Shown here in pieces: positions 9,941-20,444 of a stretch of 64,000 nucleotides of DNA. A model generated the notes under the pieces. It ran no database searches. It was not told the origin of the DNA and saw only the letters and a list, made by a program, of their open reading frames with translations. Position numbers and translations under genes: made by a program. Position 1 is the stretch's first letter. Every line of letters begins with the position of its first letter. The stretch spans positions 1 to 64,000 of the forward strand of contig JABSPW010000005.1 in assembly GCA_013214285.1 (NCBI GenBank). The letters are read 5' to 3'. The DNA is from Halioglobus sp. Lineage in GTDB: Bacteria > Pseudomonadota > Gammaproteobacteria > Pseudomonadales > Halieaceae.

Positions 9941-11566
9941 TCAATTGGGAAAAGTCCAGGCGTTCGCCGCCGCTTTCAAATCCTCGCCGTCCTCGAACAG
10001 CAGGAACCCGCCCGCCACTGCAGCATGAATAGCATCAGACCACTGCCGCACAAAGTCGGCCTTGGTAGGATACAGCTCAAAGAGCCTCTGGGCTGTGAGC
10101 GGGATCGTTCTGCCAAACAATCCACAGAACGGGAAGCCACCAGGGGTGGCAGCGTTCTCGACGTCGAGTGTTGCAATGGGCACATCGACGTGAGGAGAAC
10201 GCAGACCTCCCTTAGCATTGCCATCCGCATCGCGCAGCAGCCTCACAGGCGACGCCGAAACCACCGTCAGCCGCGGCGGCGCCGGCGGCGGTGTCGAAGT
10301 GCGTATCCACACGTCGAGCGCGCGATGGGCCGCCTGTACGATCAGCCAGTGTGGCCCCGCATTGAACCCGTTGACACAATTGAAGGGGTTACTGGGGCCA
10401 CGCATGAGGTTGAACATTATCTCGGTCATGCTGCCGTCTCCAGGGTCATTGATGCCCAAAAGCGTATAGGAATCGGCGTGAGCCGTCCCCGCCATCTCCC
10501 ATTCCCGGACAAGCGCCGAGGCGGCGGGCTGGCGCGATTGAAGGTTAGAGCCGATGACATCGCCCTCCGCTTGCACGATGAGAACAGGCACATTCAGATC
10601 GTCCCGAACGGGCGAAGGGTGTGGGAACGGGATATAAGGCAGTGGTGATTGTGAAATAGGTCCACCCATTCCAAAACGGCTGTGCACGTAAAATCCGTCA
10701 AAGATACTGTTGAGTGGATGTACCCCGTCGATATAGGTAACCAGGCGCATGGCCGACTGCGACTCCCCGGTAGCGATCAGCACATCGGCGGTGAGGCCGT
10801 CGAGCAATGTGGCACTGGGCTCCCCGGCAAGCTCCCCCGCTTTGCTGAAGATGTCGTACGAATAGCTGTCACCCGGATGCAACAGCGAATCGTAGCGCAC
10901 GGCAGTGGGGCTAGCGCTATTCAACAACGCATTGACACCGACCGCCTGCGCCGATACGCCTACCCACGCGGAACCACTACGAATAAGCGCATTGTGAGAC
11001 ATAATCCAGTTGGGATTGGCATCGATACCCGCACTGACATTCAGCCACTCCACCACCACTCGCCCATCAAAATCTCTGGGGTCAATCGGTCGCAACACCA
11101 GTACCCGGGTATTAAAATCCCCGGCGATGGTCTCGGAATTTGCTGTCAACTCCAGCTTGCCGTCAGTCGGCAAGGGCAACGCAGACGTATAGCTTGTTGC
11201 AATATCTGCGAGAATGAATTCCTGTGACTGGTATCCACGTTGGGCAAGGTAAGCGGGATACAACTGCGCCTCGTTCGCTGGTAGCATAGGGCCCAACAAG
11301 GCTGGCACCTGACAACTGCCCTCTGCGCAGCTTGTTACACAATCACGGGCATCCATAGTAGATATAACGCCGTCCATATCCGGGTCTCTGCGATCACCCG
11401 GGCCGACCACGGTGCCCTTGGTCAATATCAACTCGTCTATATCATTCTGGTCTACGACCAAGTCATCGTTTGCATCGCATAACACAGGCACGGGCGAACA
11501 TTGTGCGTGAACCTGATGACAAGCGATGACAAAAGCCAGTGACAACAGTATTTTTAAACAACGCAT
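9941..11566 (-). CDS. Secreted alpha/beta-hydrolase-domain protein with N-terminal dockerin-like Ca-binding repeats
   Basis: Signal peptide MRCLKILLSLAFVIACHQVHAQ; DANDDLVVDQNDIDELI...DPDMDGVISTMDARDC double EF-type loops; GESQSAMRLVTYIDGVHP nucleophile elbow. The ORF track starts at 11686; the 11566 start is chosen because of the signal peptide. Confidence 0.75.
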   Translation of the reverse strand: MRCLKILLSLAFVIACHQVHAQCSPVPVLCDANDDLVVDQNDIDELILTKGTVVGPGDRRDPDMDGVISTMDARDCVTSCAEGSCQVPALLGPMLPANEAQLYPAYLAQRGYQSQEFILADIATSYTSALPLPTDGKLELTANSETIAGDFNTRVLVLRPIDPRDFDGRVVVEWLNVSAGIDANPNWIMSHNALIRSGSAWVGVSAQAVGVNALLNSASPTAVRYDSLLHPGDSYSYDIFSKAGELAGEPSATLLDGLTADVLIATGESQSAMRLVTYIDGVHPLNSIFDGFYVHSRFGMGGPISQSPLPYIPFPHPSPVRDDLNVPVLIVQAEGDVIGSNLQSRQPAASALVREWEMAGTAHADSYTLLGINDPGDGSMTEIMFNLMRGPSNPFNCVNGFNAGPHWLIVQAAHRALDVWIRTSTPPPAPPRLTVVSASPVRLLRDADGNAKGGLRSPHVDVPIATLDVENAATPGGFPFCGLFGRTIPLTAQRLFELYPTKADFVRQWSDAIHAAVAGGFLLFEDGEDLKAAANAWTFPN

Positions 11567-11787
11567 ACGGACTCTCCAGGGTTCAGGCCACGGCGTTTTC
11601 ATGCGCATTAGGGTAATTGCAGACCTGACACTATTATTGTTCTTACAGTGTATCACCAAAGGGAAAAATCCCACCATAGGGCTCAACCGACCCTATCGCC
11701 GCGGGTACCACCTAAAACACAACCTCTCGTTGCGCAAAGAGAGGCCGCTACCAAAACGGTGAATCGATAAACACGTCAATAGAAGAC

Positions 11788-12090
11788 GTGTACACAACAA
11801 GACTGCTCAGTCTTTTTTTGTCGCTATACTGGTTGTCACCGGCTGCACCACCCGACACTGAAAAAGCCGCAACTGAGATGGCCGCGGCAATAGACTGCGC
11901 TACCGCCGAGGGCGATGTCCGCGCAAGGATGTCAGAAAAGGTCAGCGCATCGCAGGAGATCGCCGCTGGGGTCACCTCCATCGTCCCCATTAGCGCCGTC
12001 GCCCACGTGTTTTGGGGCAAGGAAGCTGAAAGTCTAAAAGTAAGCTGCGGAGGATATAATAACGCCCTCGACGCAAAGATTGCGGCATAA
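11788..12090 (+). CDS. Small secreted/lipoprotein-like protein (possible frameshifts in signal peptide)
   Basis: GTG start; C-terminal part IDCATAEGDVRARMSEK...SLKVSCGGYNNALDAKIAA looks like a small conserved helical envelope protein; an alternate frame encodes FVAILVVTGC lipobox. Confidence 0.45.
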   Translation: MYTTRLLSLFLSLYWLSPAAPPDTEKAATEMAAAIDCATAEGDVRARMSEKVSASQEIAAGVTSIVPISAVAHVFWGKEAESLKVSCGGYNNALDAKIAA

Positions 12091-12278
12091 AGAAGACCTG
12101 CCATATCAAATAGCCAGGGCTATAACCTACCCCGCCTCATGAGCCGTCTCTCACTCACCCCAGCGGCGCTCACGGCATCGTATTCAGGCAAACATCGCAC
12201 GTTCACCGCTACAGACACTTTTGAGGGCTGTTGGGCCAATATTTCGCGGTTTAGACCCGTTGCGCTGGCCGCATCGAT

Positions 12279-12316
12279 GAGGAAATCTACTCAACAGGCC
12301 GTTTTTTTGTCCTATA
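12279..12316 (+). repeat. Solo IS91-like right-end sequence (copy A)
   Basis: gaggaaatctactcaacaggccgtttttttgtcctata followed by CTTG; shared with 25763-25802 and, more divergently, 20320-20344 and 30116-30140. Confidence 0.6.
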
Positions 12317-12351
12317 CTTGAACGGATTGCATAGCAGGGAGCACCTGTCTT

Positions 12352-14415
12352 ATGAAATACATGACCGCGCCTGTTCACCATCAAATCAGTTCTTTGGGTC
12401 TCAACCTGGTTGCAGCCTGCACTTCTCCCAGAAGTACCATCGCATCATTACTGCTGGCAATGGTTGTTACCAGCTTGCCCGCCGCAGCCCTTGATATGGC
12501 GGGGACGCTGACCCTCGGTGGCCAGCCCGTTCCAGACGCCACAGTGACGCTGTGGCGTACTGCAGGCACAGACTCTCCCGCGACTATGGCAAAGGCCTCT
12601 ACCGATACCGAAGGGGCCTTTACGTTACAAAACCTTGGTGCAAGCGAGGAAGGCAAGATTTACTACATCACAACCACGGGTGGTGCCCATGAGAATGTCG
12701 CTCTCATGTCGGTGCTTGGTGCAACACCGCCCAGTACAATCGTGGTCAATGAATTGACCACCGTGGCCTCGGTATTTACGAACGCCCAATTCATTGATGG
12801 CGTCGCTATCAGCGGCAACCCCTTGGGTGTCCAGATTGCCGCGGGCAATGTTCCCAACCTGGTCGACCCGGTGACCGGCACGTGGGGCCATGCACTGCTC
12901 GATCCTATCAATAGCACTCAGAATACCACGCTAGCTCGACTCAACACCCTCGCGTCGATGATCGCTGCCTTTGGCACCACCGCCGATGACGCTTGGCGCA
13001 CGGCATTCCTTGCAGCGGCTGCATCAGGTGCGGGTGAGATTCCTGAGGACACCTTGGAGGCTCTGTCTAATGTAGCAAAAGCCTCTTGGGCAAACCCCGA
13101 TGGACTGTTTAAACTCTTCGATACGGCTTACCCACAACCCGAAGATGGTTCCAGACGAAAAGCACCTTACGTACCCTATCTTGCTTATGCTCCAAAAGAT
13201 TTTGCAATGATCCTTACGTTCGCAGGTGGCGGCATTTTTGCCCCGGGCAAACTACAGATCGATGTCAATGGAAACGTGTGGAGCGGTGTTAACTGGATGC
13301 CTGGGTCACAGTCGGGTGTCTACCACAATATTGGAGGAGGCACGATAAAGTTGTCGTCAAACGGCACCGCGCTGTCGCCACCGATTACCGGTTTTTCTGG
13401 AATGGGCGTGGATGGCGTCGGTTGGGGTACAGGCATGGCGGAGGACCGTGTTTGGGTTTCGAGCTTCAATGGATCGATTGGCGTGATGGACCTTGAGGGA
13501 CGTCAGATCGGCAAGGAATCAGACTTTCCCATGGCTGGAAAAGTTGGGAACCTTATGGGCGTCGGTGTGGCCAACAATGGTGACGTCTGGATCGCCGATG
13601 CTACCAAAAACCAACTGCTTCATTTTCCCGGTGGTGAACTCAAAAACGGAAAAGTGGTAAACATAGAGGGGTTGAAGTCCCCCTTTGGCATAGCGATTGA
13701 TGCACAGAACCGCGTCTGGGTCAGCAACTCACAGTCGAACATTGTGATGCGCTTCCCCGCCGACGATCCCTCCAAAGCCGAGTCGTACGAAGTGGGAACC
13801 AGTGCCCGCGGAGTCGCTCTCGATTCCAAAGGTAATTTGTGGGTGGCGAGCAATATGTCGCCAGGATTCCCCGCGCCAGACTTGCCAGCTGGAACGCCGG
13901 TTATGAAGCAGTTTCAACTTATGACAGAGCGAATGCTACCTATCATGTCTAAGGGTACAATTTCAGCAACGAACCCAACCGGCGTGATCAATATGATCCG
14001 ACCCGACGGATCGCAAGCGGCTCCAAAGGGTTTTACGGGCGACAAGAGCGTCTTCATCCCATGGGGCGTGTCAATCGATGGCAATGATGATGTTTGGTTC
14101 GGTAACTTTTGGGGCCGTGGCGTCGGTTTGATGGCAGGCGACGACACGGAAGGGCATCCACAAGGGGTCAAAATTGGTGATGTTATCCACGTTTTTCAAA
14201 GCGGTAGTATCCAAATGGTTACTGACGTCGCACTAGATCAAGCTGGCAATGCTTGGGTGGCGAACAATTGGAACGACGTTGACGCAGTGGTCGCCGACAA
14301 GGATCCGACCCGGGAAAGCACGACTTGGGGCGGAGGCACCGGTATCTCTGTCATTTACGGTGTCGCAAGCCCTGTCATGACACCTGCCATTGGAGAAGCG
14401 CACAAACCTAACTAG
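12352..14415 (+). CDS. NHL/beta-propeller (streptogramin-lyase-like) secreted protein with N-terminal carboxypeptidase-regulatory-like domain
   Basis: Signal-like N-terminus; repeated NGDVWIADATKNQLLHF / QNRVWVSNSQSNIVMRF / KGNLWVASN / GNAWVANNW propeller blades. Confidence 0.8.
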   Translation: MKYMTAPVHHQISSLGLNLVAACTSPRSTIASLLLAMVVTSLPAAALDMAGTLTLGGQPVPDATVTLWRTAGTDSPATMAKASTDTEGAFTLQNLGASEEGKIYYITTTGGAHENVALMSVLGATPPSTIVVNELTTVASVFTNAQFIDGVAISGNPLGVQIAAGNVPNLVDPVTGTWGHALLDPINSTQNTTLARLNTLASMIAAFGTTADDAWRTAFLAAAASGAGEIPEDTLEALSNVAKASWANPDGLFKLFDTAYPQPEDGSRRKAPYVPYLAYAPKDFAMILTFAGGGIFAPGKLQIDVNGNVWSGVNWMPGSQSGVYHNIGGGTIKLSSNGTALSPPITGFSGMGVDGVGWGTGMAEDRVWVSSFNGSIGVMDLEGRQIGKESDFPMAGKVGNLMGVGVANNGDVWIADATKNQLLHFPGGELKNGKVVNIEGLKSPFGIAIDAQNRVWVSNSQSNIVMRFPADDPSKAESYEVGTSARGVALDSKGNLWVASNMSPGFPAPDLPAGTPVMKQFQLMTERMLPIMSKGTISATNPTGVINMIRPDGSQAAPKGFTGDKSVFIPWGVSIDGNDDVWFGNFWGRGVGLMAGDDTEGHPQGVKIGDVIHVFQSGSIQMVTDVALDQAGNAWVANNWNDVDAVVADKDPTRESTTWGGGTGISVIYGVASPVMTPAIGEAHKPN

Positions 14416-14630
14416 CTGCGCAGCAGACAGACAGTCAGCAGTGACAGAGCACGATGCGCTATCACCCTCAGCCGAGGCCAAGTCGTTCCTCGCCACAGTT
14501 TGCTGTACACTGAAGCGATAAATCCTGTGCCCGTTATCATTGTCGCTGTATCGCGTTACCATAGGTCCCTCGCTTGATGCCTTACAGGAGCCTCCTCGGT
14601 AAAGACACGGCTTACCAAAGGAAAGATGCT

Positions 14631-15857
14631 ATGAAAAAGATACTCCTGGGCACCACTATCACGCTTGCACTTCTTGGTGCTTATCATGCAGTTGCTGGTG
14701 GATTGTGGCTAAATGAATTTGGCGACTTCTCCGGCGGCCGCGCATCGGCCGGCGCCGCGGCGGGAACGGACGAAGCAGCAACCATTATCCACAATCCAGC
14801 CAGTGCAACGCGCATACAAGGCAGTCAATTATTTGGCTCAGTGGGCGCTCTCATTCCAAGGACGAAGTTTGATGTAAGGGACTCCGCGCCGTTCATAGGC
14901 GATAAGGATGGCGGACAGGCTGGGCAGCTTACCCCTGCGGTTAGCACGGCCTACGTTTTTGACAATGACTGGGACAAGTGGAGCACCGGAATCTCTGTTG
15001 CTGGGCTAGCGGGTGCCAGCCTGGACTACGATGACGACTGGGTAGGCCGCTATCAGGTCACCGAGGTAAACCTACTGGTAATGGCACTGGGTGCCACTCT
15101 GGCCTATCAGGTGACAGATAAATTGTCGATTGGCGTCAAGCCACAAGTTTACTACGCCACGTTGACTCAAAAACTGAATGTACCAACTTCCCTCATCACG
15201 GGTAGAGACGATATCCGGGTCAAAGTAGATGGCGACGATACCGGTTTTGGCGGTATGGTCGGCGCCGTCTATGATTTCACTGCCGGCACCCGCGTTGGTA
15301 TCAGCTGGCAAAGTAGTTTCGATATTGAGTTTGATGGCAACCTCAAAGTTAATGGCAATCTCGGTGACGGCGTGCAGGTTAATACCGATACCCAGTTGAC
15401 GATGGCACAGTACGTTCGAGTGGCGTTGCACCACGATGTCGACGACCGGCTAGGGCTGGATTTTACCCTTGGCTGGGACAACTGGGACGAGTTGGACAAT
15501 ATCTTTGTTTCCGTAAAAGACGGTGGCGGGGCCCCCATAATCACTGACTGGAAAGACACTTACCATTACGCTGCGGGCTTTCAGTATAAATTGAACGACG
15601 CCTGGGATATCACTGCTGGCATTGCTTATGATACTAACGTGGTAAATGCAAAAGCGCGGGTTCCAGAGTTGCCCATTGACGAGCAAATCCGTTTTAACGC
15701 TGGCACGCGTTATCATTTCGGAAATACGCTAACGGTTGGCGGCTACGCCAACTACACCGACCTGGGCAGCGCGAAAATTGATGCAGAGTTCTGGAGCGGT
15801 AAGTACGGCACTAATGACATGTTTCAGGTGGCGCTCTTTGCAAACTGGATATTTTAG
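14631..15857 (+). CDS. OmpP1/FadL family outer membrane transporter
   Basis: Signal peptide, GGLWLNEFGDFSGGRASAGAAAGTDEAATIIHNPASATRI, terminal ...FQVALFANWIF beta strand. Confidence 0.9.
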   Translation: MKKILLGTTITLALLGAYHAVAGGLWLNEFGDFSGGRASAGAAAGTDEAATIIHNPASATRIQGSQLFGSVGALIPRTKFDVRDSAPFIGDKDGGQAGQLTPAVSTAYVFDNDWDKWSTGISVAGLAGASLDYDDDWVGRYQVTEVNLLVMALGATLAYQVTDKLSIGVKPQVYYATLTQKLNVPTSLITGRDDIRVKVDGDDTGFGGMVGAVYDFTAGTRVGISWQSSFDIEFDGNLKVNGNLGDGVQVNTDTQLTMAQYVRVALHHDVDDRLGLDFTLGWDNWDELDNIFVSVKDGGGAPIITDWKDTYHYAAGFQYKLNDAWDITAGIAYDTNVVNAKARVPELPIDEQIRFNAGTRYHFGNTLTVGGYANYTDLGSAKIDAEFWSGKYGTNDMFQVALFANWIF

Positions 15858-16149
15858 CGCATTTCGAGGATAGACCACGGTCCCATAACCCGCGCACAGC
15901 ACAGCATCCACCACCCGGCAGATATGTCCAGCCAGAACCTCGCGCGGCCTGGGCTTACGGTACTTGGGCCAGTAATAAAACATCCGTCGTGTCTACCCGC
16001 CAACGGATAGCGGCCTTGCCGACGGGAATCCTTCCGCTCGGTGAGCCATGTATCGCACTGCTTGGCGATAGCCTTGAGTTTGACTTTCAGGGCACTCTCC
16101 ATACCCGCATCAGCATCGGTCATTCAGCCCTCGATCTCGGCTGAGGCCA

Positions 16150-16803
16150 CTAAGCCTGCGTCGGCGGAACCAGGCCAAATTTCGCCGCAGCAATCACTGC
16201 CTCTGTCCTGTTTCGCACGCCAAGCACCTTGAATGCACCAGAAAGATGGGTTTTTACGGTGCCTTCGGCGATGTCCAGTTCCAATGCAATCACCTTGTTA
16301 GCTTTGCCCTGAATCGCCCGCAGCAACACAGCCGTTTGGCGCGCGCTGAGTAAGTCGATCTTTGCGCTATCACGTTGCGGGCGCTGACTGGGTAGGCAAC
16401 TTAATATAGACGGTGGCAGGTAGACACCGCCGGCTAGGATGAGCTTTAACGCAGCCATAAGCACGTCCGGGCTGGATGACTTGAGCACAAATCCCGATGC
16501 ACCCGCATCGATGGCCTGCCTTATCGTCTCAGGATCCTCCTCACCCGAGAGGACTGTCAGGGGTGTTCCCGGCGCGACTGCCAACAAGCTCGCCAGCCCC
16601 TCAAGGCCCGAAGTACCCGGCATATGGAAGTCCATCAGAATCAGGTCAAAGAACGGGGCGCGCTGCATGGTCGCGAGTGCAGCATCGAATCCCTCTGCCT
16701 CTTCAAACTCAAGGCTGTCATCCAAATCATCGAGCAAAAACCTCAAGCCCTGACGAAACAAAGCATGATCATCTACCAGTAAAATGCGCAAGGATAACCT
16801 CAA
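16150..16803 (-). CDS. LuxR-type (NarL/FixJ) response regulator
   Basis: REC domain (ILLVDDHALFRQGL, DLILMDFHMPG) and HTH (LSARQTAVLLRAIQGKANKVIALELDIAEGTVKTHLSGAFKVLGVRNRTEAV). Confidence 0.94.
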   Translation of the reverse strand: MRLSLRILLVDDHALFRQGLRFLLDDLDDSLEFEEAEGFDAALATMQRAPFFDLILMDFHMPGTSGLEGLASLLAVAPGTPLTVLSGEEDPETIRQAIDAGASGFVLKSSSPDVLMAALKLILAGGVYLPPSILSCLPSQRPQRDSAKIDLLSARQTAVLLRAIQGKANKVIALELDIAEGTVKTHLSGAFKVLGVRNRTEAVIAAAKFGLVPPTQA

Positions 16804-17042
16804 TACGCCCGCTCTTCGGCGCTAAACGTTCTGCCTAAACTAATGTCGCATTGAGTCTAGCGGCTATATCCGGAAGATAACAAGCGCTGCAGGCAATATC
16901 TCGCTCTCTTGGACCTTGTGCCGCAGCAGAGATGCGGCCAAGGCAGGCTGCGACTTGCACTACGTGTCTTTACGCACGACACCCAGTTTAGGGATGATAA
17001 CTTTGCCAAGGAAGGCGCTTTGTGCTTCCTGCACCCCTCGTT

Positions 17043-18815
17043 TTACCTCTGCAGCACGTCTATTAGCGCCCCTCGAAGAGTATTCAGGCTGACAGGCTTG
17101 TGCAAAATGGCAATATTCCGTGCCTTCGCCTCCTCTACCTGTGTGGTATTGACATCACCTGTTACCAGATAGGCAGGTAGCTCTGCGATCTCTCGTCGCA
17201 CGCGAGCAATCAGATCAATTCCCGTCGCATGCTCTGCCAGGCGATAATCTGCCAGCACGATCTGTGGTTCCCAAACAGCCAGCGTCGCCAGCGCATCCGC
17301 AGCAGTGGCGGCCACCCTTGATTCGCAACCCAATTCTTCCAGCACATGCCCCATGCCGTCACGGACACTCGTCTCATCATCGACAACCAACACCCGCAAA
17401 CCTTGCAATCCATCGAGGCTTTCTTCTCCAAAGTCCTGCGAAGCCGGCAAAGAGCGCGCTACAGGCAGCGTAAAACCAAATCGGGTGCCCTGCCCTGGCG
17501 CTGACTCAAACTGCATATCGAGATCAAGAAGGGCCTGCAGACGACGTGTGATCGCGAGGCCCAGACCCAAGCCCTTGCTGCGGTCTCGGGTGGAGTTTTC
17601 TAGCTGATAAAATTCCTCGAAGATCTTGTCCTGCACCGCAGGGTCGATACCCTTGCCACTGTCCTGCACGACCAACACGCAACTGAACGCGCCGATTGTC
17701 GCGGTCAATACAACGTTGCAGCTCTGGTTATGAGCAATCGCATTACTCAGCAGATTGCGGAGAATGCGCTCCAGCAGCACAGGATCACTATGTACCGGAC
17801 AGGGTTGTGGGCAATCCAGCGTGATATCGATAGCAACAATCTTCGCCAGCGTGGACATTTCCACCTGAAGGTTGACAAGCAATTGATACAGATCGAGGTC
17901 GGCCAACTCCACCGGCACCACGCCCGCATCCAACTTGGAAATATCCAACAGGGCATCCAACTGATGCGATAGGGTATCAATCGACTGATTGATACCCTCT
18001 GCTATCTTTTGACTCTTATCATCAAGAGCCCGCATAGAAAGCGCCGAACTCAGCATGGAAAGAGAATGAATCGGCTGGCGCAAATCATGGCTGGCCGATG
18101 CCAGAAATCGGGTTTTAGCGTTACTGGCCTCGTGGGCAGCGCTCAGCGCAGATTCCAATGCCGTCGTCAGTTCGTCACCTTCACGCTTGGCGCTCAGCAG
18201 CTCGTGCTTCATTTCAAGGTTCTGCTGCAGGGAGACAGAAAGTATCCGCGCGGCATATAAGGACGACAACAAGAAGGCGGTACCGCCAAGCGCCATGCCC
18301 AGTTGCAGCGGCTGCCCTTGCAAATAAAGCCAGGCGATCACGGGAGCGAGCACAAGGAATGTAGATGATACCAGGGCGAGACGATTGGCGGAAAACACAG
18401 AGATAGCACTGCCCGCCATACCAATCAGGAAGTAGCAGATTACTGTCTGATACAAAGGCTCACTATCTGGTAACAGGAGCACACCACCGAAACCCCAGAC
18501 CGCGAAATACAGCATCAGCGCGGCAAGATATGCCGCCTCCCAGCGTGGCACTTGGTTAACAGTTGGCGCCCTTGTGCCGTAGCTCACGTATAAGGCTAAC
18601 CGCGACAGTCCGGTAATAATAACGGCGATCACCCAAAGAGTGATTATGAAATGGCTGACATGACCCCAGAGGATCGCCGCCAACAGCAGGGCCATCAATA
18701 CCCCCGTGTAGGCAGCGCGAGAGGACTGACGCATCAGAAGATCCAGCTGCTCAGCGCGAATCAACAGGTTTGGATCGCCGGGAATCAGCCCTATCGGCCT
18801 TGCGTTTTCGTTCAC
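17043..18815 (-). CDS. Hybrid sensor histidine kinase/response regulator with N-terminal multi-TM domain
   Basis: FLASASHDLRQPIHSLSML H-box, NLLSNAIAHN N-box, DSGKGIDPAVQDKIFEEF, C-terminal REC (RVLVVDDETSVRDGM, IVLADYRL). Confidence 0.94.
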   Translation of the reverse strand: MNENARPIGLIPGDPNLLIRAEQLDLLMRQSSRAAYTGVLMALLLAAILWGHVSHFIITLWVIAVIITGLSRLALYVSYGTRAPTVNQVPRWEAAYLAALMLYFAVWGFGGVLLLPDSEPLYQTVICYFLIGMAGSAISVFSANRLALVSSTFLVLAPVIAWLYLQGQPLQLGMALGGTAFLLSSLYAARILSVSLQQNLEMKHELLSAKREGDELTTALESALSAAHEASNAKTRFLASASHDLRQPIHSLSMLSSALSMRALDDKSQKIAEGINQSIDTLSHQLDALLDISKLDAGVVPVELADLDLYQLLVNLQVEMSTLAKIVAIDITLDCPQPCPVHSDPVLLERILRNLLSNAIAHNQSCNVVLTATIGAFSCVLVVQDSGKGIDPAVQDKIFEEFYQLENSTRDRSKGLGLGLAITRRLQALLDLDMQFESAPGQGTRFGFTLPVARSLPASQDFGEESLDGLQGLRVLVVDDETSVRDGMGHVLEELGCESRVAATAADALATLAVWEPQIVLADYRLAEHATGIDLIARVRREIAELPAYLVTGDVNTTQVEEAKARNIAILHKPVSLNTLRGALIDVLQR

Positions 18816-19587
18816 GTGACCTGTCCCCAGGGTCGAGTCCAGTTACAGAATTACCACCCCGTTGATTTTGCCCCTGTTTGTATCCCCGGCACAACCCAGT
18901 TGCACCTCTGATCGCTGACTTTTTGGTGTCGGTGGTCGTAACAACTGCGGAACTATGGCAAATCTCCCAGCCACCGAATGTGACTACCTACCTCGCCTCG
19001 TCGCGGCAGGCAGTCCAGGTTGCCGTGGCGACCGAACCTCGTATTATGTTTCTCAGGGCAATAGCACGCCGAGTTGTGCGGCATCCTTACTGGTCTGCAC
19101 CGGCGGGCGAATCCACGTCCATCCTGGCACCGGGAAATGTCGCCCAACTGGTCCTGTTATCGATTGGTGAGTAAAACGCGCTGACCCAGATTCATCAGGT
19201 GGATAGCGCGAAGCAAGTCACCATGAGGCGACTGGGTGTCGCCATTCTCATATTGTCTTTCATCTGTGTCGAGGATTGACAGGCGCTGACACCAGAGAAA
19301 TCGAGCCATGTCGACAGGGTCATGCTGTCACCCGAATTTCCCATTCCAAGGGATGACATTACCGCCCTGAGGGCAATGGACTCACAAGCGGCGGCGCCGA
19401 GCTGCTGTTGCAGGATACCAAAACTGCGCACCCAACGCAGGTTCTGACAGCTGTGAGCCCGCAGGGTCGTTCTTCGGCTGCCCCCGGCAGACAAAAAGAG
19501 GAGCCCTGTATGATTGGCGCTTCACTATTTGGTTGGCGCGCCGAGTGAGACGACGCTGGACACCGGGAGAGAATCATTTATCTTTAT

Positions 19588-19686
19588 TTAAATCAATAGA
19601 TTAAAGACGGTGTGTGCGGCCTTATAGCCGGTTGCCAGAAAAGGCAGACACAGTACAAGTGCGAGTTGTGTGGATCGGTGAAACAT
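19588..19686 (-). CDS. Candidate 32-aa small hydrophobic protein
   Basis: MFHRSTQLALVLCLPFLATGYKAAHTVFNLLI preceded by AAGGAG 6-7 nt upstream of ATG. Confidence 0.35.
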   Translation of the reverse strand: MFHRSTQLALVLCLPFLATGYKAAHTVFNLLI

Positions 19687-19839
19687 TAAACTCTCCTTAT
19701 TATCATGTTCTGAAGCTGTCTGCCTGACAGCGAGATTCGCTAGCGCGGGCCCTCCAATAAAAGCGGTATGCAAACTTTATGCAATTTGCGTCTCTTTTGA
19801 GCTTGACTACAGCCTGACCCAAAGTTTCGCATCAAGGAA

Positions 19840-20120
19840 AGACTGCTAGCGACTCAACCGAGTATTCAATATCGATATTGCCGTTTGTGGTCGCTGCGGT
19901 GGCTCTGCCAGAGTCATCGCCTGCATCGAAAACCAGGACCTCATACCGGGTAAAGCGGGACAGGCTCTCGACCAACTCCTGGCCCATCTTCGCGAGAAAG
20001 AACAGGAGGCTCCTGCCCGGCCCCTCCCGGTACCGCCAAGAGACCACCACCTCAGACTCGGTGAATTGATGCGCAGCATCAAGAGAGTGTGCTCTGGGGT
20101 ACGTTGCCTCTTTTCGCCAG
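19840..20120 (+). pseudogene. IS91-family transposase C-terminal relic
   Basis: FNIDIAVCGRCGGSARVIACIENQDLI...LLAHLREKEQEAPARPLPVPP matches the C-terminal Cys-rich region of IS91-type transposases and the copy at 29.7 kb; no rest of gene. Confidence 0.75.
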
Positions 20121-20319
20121 GAAGGCGTCCGCGAGTTCAGGGTTCAATCCGCAGGAAAGCCTCTGAAAAAGTCTGCCTCGGCTCTGTGCGCTCTGCAGTT
20201 CAGCAATGCACGGGTGTGAATTGTAGGATGACTGACGCCGGTAAGATTTCAGGGTGATAGACCAGCCGTTCACAGTCTCTTCAGTCCTGGGAACTCGCAT
20301 CCATGAGCGGAGCTGCTCA

Positions 20320-20344
20320 CAATAGCCCTTTTATTTGTCCTATA
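20320..20344 (+). repeat. IS91-like right-end sequence (copy C)
   Basis: caatagcccttttatttgtcctata followed by CTTA; downstream of the IS91 transposase relic in the same orientation. Confidence 0.5.
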
Positions 20345-20444
20345 CTTATTACTTTATACGAATAATATATAACGCCTCCCTGAAGCAATCCGATCTTTTG
20401 GATTAAAGGCAGAATGAAAGGCACTGAACCGTGTTCAGGCGTAT

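Noticed and set aside
11723-11744. Hairpin CCTCTC...GAGAGG considered as rho-independent terminator
   Set aside because: Short stem and no clear T-tract; insufficient support.
12139-12321. 60-aa ORF upstream of the NHL gene
   Set aside because: Ends inside the IS91-like end repeat; no SD or motifs.
15854-16123. 89-aa minus ORF between FadL and the LuxR regulator
   Set aside because: No homology recognised; may be non-coding.
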